Assembly: GCA_013420905.1 (NCBI GenBank)
Contig: JAAXNY010000006.1
Span: forward strand, 1,178,001 to 1,242,000
DNA: 64,000 bases
From: Collybia mongolica
Taxonomy: Eukaryota; Basidiomycota; Agaricomycetes; Agaricales; Clitocybaceae
Direction of reading: 5' to 3'
The notes under the pieces: model-generated
Told to the model about the DNA's origin: nothing
Seen by the model: only the letters and a program-made list of their open reading frames with translations
The model's database searches: none
Part shown: positions 34,836-45,377 of the stretch, one piece after another
Layout of the letters: the number at the start of each line of letters is the position of its first letter
Numbering within the stretch: position 1 is the first letter of the stretch
Program-made: the position numbers and the translations under genes

Positions 34836-35654
34836 CTAACGCAGAATTCCGCGCAACCACGAAACAATATCTCTGAGTTCCTCGTTATTGATACTGTGTG
34901 CTAGACCATTGCAAGTATTTAATCGCAATTTCGAGCAGGGATAACCCATGGAGTTATGTAAGAAGCCCAGTGCATCCTCAATGTAGGACGGTGGAATATC
35001 TCGATCGGCTGTTCCGTGGCACCATAGAATGGGAAGAGTCGAGGAAGCATGTAATATGTGCTGTGAGCGATCGTTAGTGTACGACCGTAACGTTAAATCG
35101 CGTAGACTTGCGTGTCTAGCTCTAGGAGGTATCCAGCCTGATAAAATTACGACACCGCCAAGGTAATATTAAAGCTCTTTGGTTGAAACCCATGGTAATC
35201 CTTCTTGAGTCTATTCCGCTATGAACTTGAGATAGAATCAGGTTTTCAATTAGGGTGATGGGTCCTGAAGTGGCTTGTCCATCAGATTCATTTCATCTAG
35301 GAGGCAGTTGAGCGATGTCGAACCAGCGGGGATGATACTGGCCTTGATTTAGGGACACAGGTCGTTGAGGCCTGGGCAGATGAAAGTCCCAAGGTGTACA
35401 TATGATAGGGGCTTCTACCACATACGCTTGGGGTAAGAGCCATTAAACATTTGGGAGTTTGGGTGCCAGTGCTTCGGCAACTACCATTCTCCACGTCAAG
35501 TGGGTTTGTCCCAAGCTCTGAAAGTTTAGACCGTGAGCTTTTTGTACATGCAGAATTATAGTCACGTACTTACATGAAGGAATGTAATGGTTGCGGTGTG
35601 TCCTTGTCGCGAAGCGATTGTCGTCATTTCTCGTGGCTGAGAAGTGTACTCCAT
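34836..35654 (-). pseudogene. Broken acyl-protein thioesterase / phospholipase-carboxylesterase family gene
   Basis: Exon pieces clearly match the alpha/beta-hydrolase family that depalmitoylates proteins. They are ITFLHG with GQTHLTWRMVVAEALAPKLP, QRPVSLNQGQYHPRWFDIA, LIENLILSQVHSGIDSRRI, LGGVVILSGWIPPRARHA, LWCHGTADRDIPPSYIED (acid Asp) and NGLAHSINNEELRD (catalytic His). The nucleophile elbow, normally GFSQG, reads GFNQR. About ten residues after it are missing, the frame shifts, and a TGA lies in frame after FDIAQLPPR. It cannot make an active hydrolase as it stands. The 3' end is only 97 bp from the Helitron terminus at 34738. Whether a working paralogue exists elsewhere cannot be seen here. 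Confidence 0.85.
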
Positions 35655-36112
35655 CTTGAGGTACTCCACGTCAGATAATGCCTGTGTGCCACATCTTTAC
35701 TGTAAGCGAATAAATCTGAAAAGTACGAGACTAGTGATGTAGATGTGTGTCCCGCAGTACTGTGACGTCCTGAATACAAACTTATGGGCTGCGGGTGCTG
35801 TATTCAACGATGAGTTTTATCAGGCGAGAGATGAGATGCATAGCCTGCATGAACATAGTAGAGTGCGCGGAGGCCTATAGCGCCTAGTTATTTGAGAAAT
35901 ATTCGTAATGGTATGATGCATGTTGCAAGTGGCAAGCCTTCCATTGGAAGGCACGTGATATCGACGTTTAGCCAGACTCCCACGGATAAGTCGTTCAGAT
36001 CCCTGTTGCTCAACTTTAATTTTAAGCAGCCTGCTGCTCGCTCCTACTCCCCTCCTGCTACTCTCCTCCGTTCCAGTTTTGTAACCTTTATATCTCACCA
36101 TTCTGTGTAACA
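35655..36112. other. Divergent intergenic region before VAC8
   Basis: 458 bp holding the upstream region of the dead hydrolase and of VAC8. A CACGTG E-box lies near 35952. A pyrimidine-rich leader (about 36040-36105) precedes the VAC8 start. No gene is seen. Confidence 0.6.
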
Positions 36113-38521
36113 ATGGGAAACATTAGCAGTTGCTGCGAGTCATGCTGTACGTAATATCCCTGCCCTTCACAAGGCTCAGTTTGCATAGCTCAACAATTTG
36201 TAGTCCATGGGCGCAGGTCGCAATCGTACGAGCCTTTACTCCTTGAAAATGAGAGAGAAGCTGTTGCGGATCTGCTTCAATACCTCGAGAGTATGTTGCA
36301 TCTTCAATCAGTGGAGCAAAAAGCCCCCTCTCTGACTCGTTTCTCAATAGACCGAACGACGACCAATTTCTTCACTGGATCTCCTCTTTCTGCGTTGACA
36401 ACTCTCTCATTCTCCGACAATGTCGATCTGCAACGGAGTGCGGCACTCGCTTTCGCGGAAATCACGGAGAAAGAAGTACGACCTGTGGGGCGAGACACAC
36501 TCGACCCCATTCTGTTCCTGCTGAGTAGCCACGACACAGAGGTGCAGCGCGCCGCAAGTGCTGCGCTGGGTAACCTTGCCGTCAACAGTATGTCTATCCC
36601 ATTACGTTTATCAAATGAAAACTTAAACCACCCTAGCTGATAACAAGCTTCTGATCGTGAAACTGGGTGGTCTGGAGCCATTGATCCGCCAGATGCTCAG
36701 CCCCAATGTCGAAGTACAGTGCAATGCTGTTGGTTGCGTTACCAATCTCGCTACCCACGGTCTGTACAGATAAGATAACCCTCGGATTTCCATGGGCTGA
36801 TGACGGTGTCTAGACGATAACAAGACAAAGATTGCAAAATCGGGCGCCCTTGTGCCTCTTACCCGACTTGCCCGATCGAAAGATATGCGCGTTCAGAGAA
36901 ATGCAACAGGGGCTTTGCTCAACATGACGCATTCAGGTGAGAAAATGGCTTTATCTTTTCCATGCACCTGCAATGTTAACTGTTTTCAGACGAGAATCGC
37001 CAACAACTTGTTAACGCCGGGGCTATTCCCGTGCTTGTGAGCCTCCTAAACTCACCGGATACAGATGTGCAATACTATTGCACAACTGCCCTCAGTAACA
37101 TTGCTGTTGATGGTAGGTCAACATTGTCTCGTCTGTGGCAGGTATCTGACAACAAAATGTTCAAGGCGCCAACAGAAAGAAGTTGGCTCAGAGCGAGCCG
37201 AAACTGGTGGCAAGCCTCGTGATGCTCATGGACAGCCCAAGTCTCAAGGTACAGTGCCAAGCTGCACTGGCTCTACGGAACTTGGCCAGTGACGGTAGGT
37301 TTTTTAGAGGAAGAATGGTTTTGTTCTCATATGTCTCTAGAGAAATACCAGTTGGAGATTGTGAAGGCTGAAGGACTCGTATCCCTCCTCCGGCTCCTTC
37401 AGTCGACATACTTGCCACTCATCCTGTCCTCCGCCGCATGTGTGCGGAATGTGTCCATCCATCCGCAAAACGAGTCACCAATTATCGAATCCGGTTTCCT
37501 TCAGCCTCTGATCAACCTCTTGTCGTTCAAAGATAACGAGGAGGTTCAATGTCATGCAATCTCGACTCTTCGCAACCTGGCCGCAAGTTCTGAGAAGAAC
37601 AAGACAGCTATTGTCAAGGCAGGAGCTGTACAGTCGATCAAAGAGCTAGTGCTCGAGGTACCAATGAACGTCCAGAGTGAAATGACGGCGTGCGTGGCTG
37701 TACTAGCATTAAGTGGTATGATTTTGATATGGACTTTTGTATGCCTACCGAATATTGAGACTACTGTTTGGAACAGATGATTTGAAGGGACAACTTTTGG
37801 AGATGGGTATTTGTGAGGTCTTGATTCCTTTAACCAACTCGTCCAGCTCGGAGGTACAGGGCAATAGTGCTGCAGCCCTCGGAAACCTTTCATCAAAAGG
37901 TGCGCGATTTAACGTTATACGATTCCTTTGAGTTCCATCTAATATAAAATATCAGATGGAAGGTCAGCCACGGATGACTATTCGGCTTTCAATGATGTCT
38001 GGGACAAACCAGATGGCGGAATGCACAAATATCTGTTCCGGTTCTTGAGCAGTCCCGACGCAACATTTCAGCACATTGCTGTCTGGACAATCGTACAACT
38101 GCTCGAGTCTGGGGGTACATCATATACATGATTAATCTGTCAAATTACTCATGTCCTTTTCAATTTAGACCCTCAGCTCATTAGCAACATTCGCAGCTCC
38201 AATCTTCTTATTCCAAATATCCGAAACTTGGCGAGTTCTCGTACATCTTCCCCCGCGTCCTCCGTTGGCACTCCGCGCTCGCATCACTCACACGGACGTT
38301 CATACCAAGAGACAGAGACTGGTGAGGGTCAGGGCGAGATCCAATTACTCGGCCGAAGAATTTTGGACTTTGTCGACGGTGACGGCGACGGCATGGTCCC
38401 CTCCAGTGTCACAGGCTCTCACATGCAGCCAGGGTCATCGGTGGCGAGTTCCAGCGGACGTGACCATGAAGAACTGAGACGAAGCGTTCGAGAGGCCTTC
38501 GCTCCCAGCTCTCATCGTTAA
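36113..38521 (+). CDS. VAC8: Vacuolar armadillo-repeat protein VAC8
   Basis: The first exon encodes [12 protein letters not shown], a myristoylation glycine followed by several cysteines for palmitoylation. That is the lipid anchor of VAC8 to the vacuole. Armadillo repeats fill the rest: [128 protein letters not shown] and [19 protein letters not shown] Ser-rich C-terminal tail ends [10 protein letters not shown]. In yeast VAC8 links vacuoles to myosin for inheritance and acts in vacuole fusion and selective autophagy. About nine short introns separate the exons. Confidence 0.96.
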
Positions 38522-39787
38522 TTCCAGCTGTGGTACCGGTTCTGTACTTCTTGAGAGGGATAGTTACGTGCAGGCCACCTATCCATATAAGGGTGTGGCT
38601 TGCTGGGCTGGATATTGATTAGCGTGGGAATTGGAAATCGACGGACAGTTTCTCTTCGTTTTTTTTTAAATCTATTGCGGCTGCACCCTCTATTGCAGGC
38701 TTGATCTTTGGGGTTTTTCTTGTACCATGTCCTCTTGCTCACTCTTTCATTATTCCCTTCTATTTTCTTTGCTATAGTATTACACCCACCCTGGCCCCTC
38801 GGTGGTCTCGATCTTCTTTCTCTTCTGGTCGGGACGATGTCTGCAAACCTACTGGTGCTGGTCGGTTGAAGGTTCTACCCGGTAATTTAAATAATACAAG
38901 CACAACATGACTTTATGCAGCTTTATGCCCGCTTAACGAGGTGTACTTTTCCTCCTGTTAACCAGTTTCAGCTAGTGTTCCTTTTATCTAGATCTACCGA
39001 GTTGCCCAGGTGATGGCTGCAACATCCCAGTCCAGCTAAAGGCTGTTGTCTTGCTCTCTGGAGTGTAGCCCATCGCGATACATATTCTAAGCAGGACGAT
39101 GCTTTTCTGACCGTTGTTAATACCTAAGATCATGTAGTTTAGAATATATTGATGCAGGCAAAGTTGGTCGGAAGTGTGCCGCAGCCACCTGACCTAGTGG
39201 GCATATGCACCTGCGCACCGAACTTAAACACGTTGCAAGGTCATGGCAGCTCAATTTGGCTTCCCAGCCTTGGCCTTTCTCCTTGCCAAGTTATCGACAA
39301 GCAACAAATAGGTATGTCCGAACGGGCTTCATTTCAGATCCCTGTCACATATTTGACCGGGTTTGGAGAGCTGGTCGGGTCGAGAACAATGAAATTTTAG
39401 CCACGCCTGATCTCCGGACGACGGACCTTGGGATAAGGCATCTCTTGCCGTACTATCGTCTACAAGCCTCGTGTCCTTACGGTATTCCTGTGCAGCCTGG
39501 GATAGGGTGCTTACTTGGAGAGCTCACGAGTTGATCATTATATCGACCTCGCGCAAAACGGCTGGCCGGAACGACTTTGTGCTATTCATAAACCCATTGT
39601 CGCGCGATAGCAACGAAAATTTTCTTCACCCCACTTTTACTTCTTTCAGCACTCCCACCAAGCTTGTCTTGCTTCCTTCCACGGCTGTGCCTTGGCTGCC
39701 CCTTTGTTCTTCCTCCATTGGCTTAACCATCGTTTCACTACTTATTCTCATCGCTCATACCTCTCCTCCAACTCATCTCCATCTGCC
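38522..39787. other. Intergenic region between VAC8 and the GH16 gene
   Basis: 1,266 bp without a protein-like frame; the frames at 39149-39534 show no domain. The last 150 bases before 39788 are pyrimidine-rich (runs of CTTCC and CTCC), as in leaders of strongly expressed fungal genes. Confidence 0.6.
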
Positions 39788-41533
39788 ATGCGATTTTTTA
39801 AATCTCTACCCCTCAGCCTCGTTCTGCTCGTTGTCGACACTTCGCTCTCCTCTGCAACCCTTGTCCCTCGCTCCATTCAGCGGGTTCATGGTGCAGCCGT
39901 CAGACATACGCGGAGCCTTGCTCACGATCTCCGGGTGGCCTTTGGTGGAATCCTCGTCACGCAGTCTAATCCGCCTAGCCAGCACGTCGTCTATTGTAGG
40001 CCGGGAAGGCCAGGCGGTTCTCCGACCGTTGCCAATGGTGAGAATACAACGGCTACCGGTACGTCTGGAATCACCAATGGAACACCTCGTCCAAATTCCG
40101 GTGGCACAACACGAAGCAGCTCAAACCGCCCCCAACCAACGGGGAAGCCGCCAATCTCATCTCCCTGGAAGATAGTTCAGACTTATGTGAGTATATAGCG
40201 CCTTACTTATGTGTATAATTTTAACAGCCGTGTATCATCCAGGAGGGAGAAAGCTTCTTCAATGGATGGGACTTCTTCACTGCTTCTGATCCGACTCATG
40301 GTGAGTTGTACATGTGCCTACTTGGCAATTTGCCAATGACTTTATTCTTAGGGATTGTACAATATGTCGACCTAAACACTGCAGTGAGCAGCAAGGCTAG
40401 TTTGCATATATCCACCATCCTCTAACATTATGGTTGTAGCGTGGGAGTGGCCTTCTTGACGTCAATAGTGAGGGAAATGTCATCATGCGAGTAGAAACGA
40501 CAGGAACCGTCTCGAACACCCGGCAGAGCATACGTATCACGACACAGGCTCAATTTAACGGTGGCCTTGTTATCATGGACTCTGTACACATGCCGACCGG
40601 GTGTGGGACATGGCCGTAAGTTTTCAATGGCCTCGCAGCAAGACCTGAACTCATTGCCTCCTTTCCAGTGCATTTTGGACAAATGGTGCATATTTTCTGC
40701 CTTGTTTTCCATGGAAAAAAGCTGATCAATGTATTCAGGACCCAACTGGCCTGCTGGCGGTGAGATTGACATCATTGAAGGTGTTCACGACTATACGAAC
40801 AATCAAGCTACAATCCATACGAATCCTGGATGTACCCTTCCTACCACAAACACCAACTCCCTCGCGATTTCCGGTAGCGTCATCGGTGGTACGGATTGTG
40901 CGGCAGAAACGACGGGAAATCAGGGATGTGGCATCCGTGCTAGATCCAGCAACACGTTTGGAGCTGGCTTCAATAACAATGGGGGTGGTGTCTATGCCAG
41001 TACGTGACTGTTACTCCGGGATTGTTCTATGAAGCTTAAAGGAGGAACACTGTATAGTGAAATGGGATTCAAGTGGCGTTGCTATCTACTTCTTCCCGCG
41101 AGGATCTGAGCCGGCTGATATAACAGAGGGGGTCCCTCAACCGGAAACATGGGGTGCAGCACAGGCGAGGTGGCCGTCTACTTCCTGCAATGCGTTCCAG
41201 TTCTTCAATAACCATCATGCCATCTTTGACACGACCCTATGGTAAGCCGAACGAACCTCCAACGCCTCGTGTATTGCAGCGGCATTGAACATCTTTTCAT
41301 TTTTACAGCGGAGATTGGGCGGGTGCGGTGTGGACGAGCTCTGGGATTCCAGGGCAGGAGCAGAGCTGTGCCCAGCGCACTGGGTTCCCAACATGTGAAG
41401 CGTTTGTTCGGGCCAGCGGCTCTTCGTTAGTTGAGGCTTGTGAGTGACAAATTTATAAGGGTGATTCCATTACTGAAGTCCCGATGCAGACTGGGAAGTT
41501 AAAAGTGTCAAGATATATCAGTTCTCTGGATAG
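39788..41533 (+). CDS. Secreted GH16 beta-glucanase (laminarinase-like)
   Basis: Signal peptide MRFFKSLPLSLVLLVVDTSLSS, then a Ser/Thr/Pro/Asn-rich linker of about 110 residues (GGTTRSSSNRPQPTGKPPIS). The GH16 domain begins EGESFFNGWDFFTASDPTHG. It contains GCGTWPAFWT, the catalytic ExDxxE in GEIDIIEGVH (two Glu as nucleophile and acid), CGDWAGAVWTSSG and a C-terminal EVKSVKIYQFSG. The enzyme most resembles fungal endo-beta-1,3(4)-glucanases acting on laminarin or cell-wall glucan; linkage preference is inferred. The linker is longer than in single-domain laminarinases, so cell-wall attachment is possible. A decayed relative lies at 44757-44915. Confidence 0.92.
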
Positions 41534-41718
41534 ATGCTGAGATGGAACCTTCCAATATAGCTTATGATTATCGCGACATGTATTTCATTGGGACATTGGA
41601 AGGCCGTGTTATAGGGCTGCCATTCAATGTAAAGGATATTGTTCTGCACTGTATTATTATCATTAATATGTTCAAGTCCAATAGCCATAAATCATATGGA
41701 TGCTGTCGCGATGCGAGA

Positions 41719-41820
41719 CACGTGACCGAGGTTCGGGGATGGCGGGGTAATTTGATGAACGCGTCAGCATGTCTGGAATATTCTTGCACAGTCAGACGCG
41801 CGCGTTGACCGTTGACGCGT
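41719..41820 (+). promoter_or_regulatory. Candidate promoter elements of the BAG gene (E-box and two ACGCGT boxes)
   Basis: CACGTG at 41719-41724 and ACGCGT at 41759-41764 and 41815-41820 lie 124-225 bp upstream of the BAG start, in a short CpG-rich stretch. ACGCGT is the MBF (Mbp1-Swi6) box that drives G1/S transcription in fungi. Function is inferred from sequence only. Confidence 0.4.
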
Positions 41821-41943
41821 ACGGCCGCGCGTCCACAAAAATGTCTGACTCAGCGCCTCCGCCCTACACCATAAATCATCTCTGCTTTTCTGCCGACTCC
41901 TCTCCATTCTCAAATTTAAACGTCCCTTCACAACTTATCATCC

Positions 41944-44511
41944 ATGTTCCATTACATTCATCCTCGTCCCAACACTGACTTCACTTACCGTCCTCAGGCC
42001 CTCAGCCCTCGCGACAAGTACCTTGTTGCTATAGCTCAGGCCAAGGCTGCGGAGGCCGAATACCTGGTTGCTGAGGCAGCCCAACAGGAGGAGGCAGCCC
42101 TACGTCGGCGTCTTCATGAAATACAACTCCAAAAGCAACGCCTGGACTTCCCATCGTCTTCCTACCCCTACCAAACCACCACCAGCTTTGGTAACCCTTA
42201 CTATCAGGGTGGACCTACCCCCGTTTACGAATTCCTGGAGTATGCACGACAGATTGAGGAGGAGGAAATTCGCCGCCGTGTGATCGAAGAGCGTGCGCAA
42301 GCCCGTCATCTGGCAGAGAAGCAAGTCTGCTTGCGCCTCCAGACAGAGCAAGAGGAGCGCTCACGGGCTTCGGCCGCCGTCCACTGGGTTGAATCAGAAC
42401 GCAAGGCCCGCCGCAAGCTACAAGCTGAGACAGATACAATTATTCTCGCTCTCAATCGCCAAGCGGAGAAGGAGCAGGCCGCACTCGCGCAAAGCCAACG
42501 ATCCAGTGTACATCCCCAATCTGTGAGCTTCCTTCACGAATATTATCTCCGGTCCGCATCTAAAACACAATCCCAGAACAAATGGGGACCACAACATGTA
42601 TGCCACATACGTCACCAAAGTAATCACTCTGAACAGGCAACCGAAGTTCCTTTCCATTCCTTCTTGAGAACCATTATCGGATGGGATGCGCTGGCTTCTG
42701 CTGCTCCTCAACAGGTGCATCCTATTATCACAACTTTCTTGATCAAACACTCATTTCTCCCTCCCCAGAAGTCTGCCGCTGAGGCCTTCGACATTAACCA
42801 GTTGCTGGGGACTTGCCAGGATTCTGGCAGCAAACCAATAAATGTTGACCATATTCTCAAAAGTCTTTATGGAGTCGACCTGGAGCAACAACAGGCTACT
42901 CCGCCCAAATCCCATGCATCAGCTCCCCAGTCCACTAGCATCGAGGATATCCTTAAACACTTTTTAATAGCCAACCAGGCTGGGCATCGAGGACAGGCCA
43001 CTGTTCCACCCAAGCCAACATCTACTCCCAGTAACCCAGAGACCGACACTCTCAAACAAATACGGGACCTTTTCCTCGGCGGTGGGCAGCATACAACGGA
43101 AGCCCCCAAGTCGCCACAAGCTCCATCAGCGTCGTCTTCGTCATCCAAGCCAAATCCTGCACCCGCGGAGACCTCCCAAGCAAATGTTCAAGATCTCTCC
43201 CAGATTTTCAATATTATCTTTGGTCAGGCCGCACCCCAGGATCAACAGCAGAAGGTACATTGATTCTTCCCAGTTCGTTTTGCCGGCCTTCCTAACTCCT
43301 AAATTTCCTCTCAGGCCACACCCTCCGAGGCACCAGCTGCTTCTGACGTTCCTAAGCCCGATGTCATGTCCGCTGAAGCTTCATTGAAGGCCCAGCTTGA
43401 GGCCCGCCTCGGCAATGAGTACGCTAGTGAAGTCCGCGATACTATCCAAGCTATCCTTGCTTCTTTACAAGACGTCACCTCCGCTGGAACGCCTCCTGCA
43501 CCCTCTGCCTCGTCCCCGGTATCCTCTAGCAAGGGAAAAGCGAAAGCAGCGGAGCCTTCCTCGTCGTCCGTCCCATTGAACGCCGGCGCCACGTCCCAAG
43601 ATGTTTCCAAAGCCTTTGACGAAGTTCGCAATATAGAAGCAACTTTCCACCTGCTCGCGTCCGAATTCGCCTTTCCTTCCCAACTCGACTTCCTCACGCC
43701 CGCCAAATCTACCCCAGCGTCATTAGACAGAGAATCCATTCCGTCATCCATCACGCACCTTTCTTACACCTCGCGTAACAACCCTGTACGGCACTACGAG
43801 CAGTCGCTCGGCGCATTGATGTCACAGCTTGATGCTGTGGAAAGTTTTGGGAACGAGACACTGCGCACGGTGCGCAAGGAGGTTGTTGGAAGGGTGGGGC
43901 GTGCCCTTGAGGAACTAGAGAGGGAGGTGGAGGGGCGCTGGAAGGCACGCATGGCAAAGGAAATAAAGAGTAGGGAGCCTATGGCTGCTGAGGCTGAGTC
44001 TGTGACTGCTTTTCTAGCTCCTGAGCCGACTCCCGCAGAAGGAAAGAATACACCAACTGAGGTCGCAGCGCCATATACCGAACCTACTTCGCCAGCTCCT
44101 GAGTCAAATCCTGCAGAAACAATGAACAAGTCGCCCGAAGTCGTCGCGTCAAAGACTGTTGAGGCGACTGAGGCTGCCCAAGAAACCACTGCCGAACCGG
44201 CCGTAGAAGCAAAGGGATCCACTTCACCATCTCCGACTGACATTACTACTGAAAATATTGCCCGCCAATCCAAAAGCAATGAAGAAACGATCTCTGAAGC
44301 CACCAGCGCGAATGAACTCTCCCTCACCCCCACATCACTCGATACATCCGTCGCCACTATCAAACCGTACGATGTCACTCCTGTGGAGACTGATGAGATT
44401 GATACTTTCCTCATTCCCGCCTCCACCACCCCAGACGTGAAAGCGAAGCCGGAAGTTCGTGACAACGATGTTGGAGACGCGGGGAGTGATTGGTCGGAGG
44501 TTGAGGCGTAG
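41944..44511 (+). CDS. BAG-domain protein (Hsp70 co-chaperone)
   Basis: Two exons (41944-43254 and 43315-44511) joined by a 60-base intron. The N-terminal part is a long charged coiled coil (KAAEAEYLVAEAAQQEEAAL, YARQIEEEEIRRRVIEERAQ, SERKARRKLQAETDTII). Gln/Pro/Ser-rich repeats follow. The BAG domain (second exon) reads VSKAFDEVRNIEATFHLLAS, then NNPVRHYEQSLGALMSQLD and VRKEVVGRVGRALEELERE. BAG domains bind the Hsp70 ATPase domain and promote nucleotide exchange. The C-terminal 170 residues are low-complexity Thr/Pro/Glu/Ala, ending SDWSEVEA. Client proteins are unknown. The domain call is by pattern of the helices. Confidence 0.82.
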
Positions 44512-44756
44512 AATCAGTGGCGAAGAATTGGATTGGAATGAATGTATCAGTATCTGATTAGAGTATGGACCTGTAAAATTATTGTTCCTTATGCCTGTGT
44601 CGTCGTACTGTACTTCTACTAAATAATACACGAGATAATTGTACATGAATCATTCGTTCCTTGGCTTCTGTCCGTTCTTTTTCATTTTGAGTTCATAAAA
44701 AGAAACAACACTTGGATGTCGACTCGACGTGACTCGTCGCGTGAAATTAATTAGCC

Positions 44757-44915
44757 ATCAGCCTCTTCTCCCTGGACCGATATATCAGTCTTATGTAGGT
44801 TCATGGCGTTACGCTCTTCTATATTTTTATAACAGCAGTGGACCGTACAGGAGGGAAACAGCTTCTTCGATGGATGGCAATTTACCACTGGTGACGATAA
44901 TAAAATCCTTGGAGT
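44757..44915 (+). pseudogene. Decayed GH16 glucanase fragment
   Basis: This short stretch copies the intron junction of the GH16 gene at 40140-40290. It has a SSPW-type end, a GT...AACAG intron of similar length and wording, then EGNSFFDGWQFTTGDD against EGESFFNGWDFFTASD in the intact gene. After about 20 codons similarity is lost; no catalytic ExDxxE follows. It looks like the remnant of a tandem duplicate that lay on the far side of the BAG gene. Confidence 0.8.
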
Positions 44916-45377
44916 AGTGTTTTTAAAACCGTTGACAATGTTGAGATATGGCTGCTGGGAGGACCAGTCGGCCGTTTTGAAAATTTCTACAAGGACACTA
45001 TCAGGATCCTATGATATTTTAAATGATGTGTGAATCGTGCTGTGGACGGAGTTCTACACATACCGCTTGACACTGCAACAGTCGGAGTTGAAATTCAGCA
45101 ATTACCTTGCCAGAGTTGTGGGCTACTTGAATTGTCTTCTAGTAGTGTACAGTGTGGCTCAGTGAGGAGTCAATTAACCGCGAGCATGACCCGCGCTGTG
45201 AAAAGAGGGGGGAGTAAAAGTCATTCTTTCGCTAGCTTGATTTTTATTCTTGCATGGAGAAATGTATGAGATTATTTATACCGTTTCAATAGGTATATGT
45301 ACAACACGTGGAATTAGTAAATACGGGTAAAGTGATCCTGCACAAGCTTGCATAGCGCCTCAATAATCTCCTCGTAC
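44916..45377. other. Intergenic region after the GH16 remnant
   Basis: 462 bp. A frame at 45030-45269 has no recognisable domain and may be further eroded sequence of the duplicate. Confidence 0.5.

Noticed and set aside
38370..38410. DGDGDG in the VAC8 tail as an EF-hand calcium loop
   Set aside because: There are no flanking helices and no conserved loop positions; it is low-complexity acidic sequence.
39149..39534. Open frames between VAC8 and GH16
   Set aside because: Overlapping frames without domain or codon pattern; they are not in splice register with the GH16 signal peptide.
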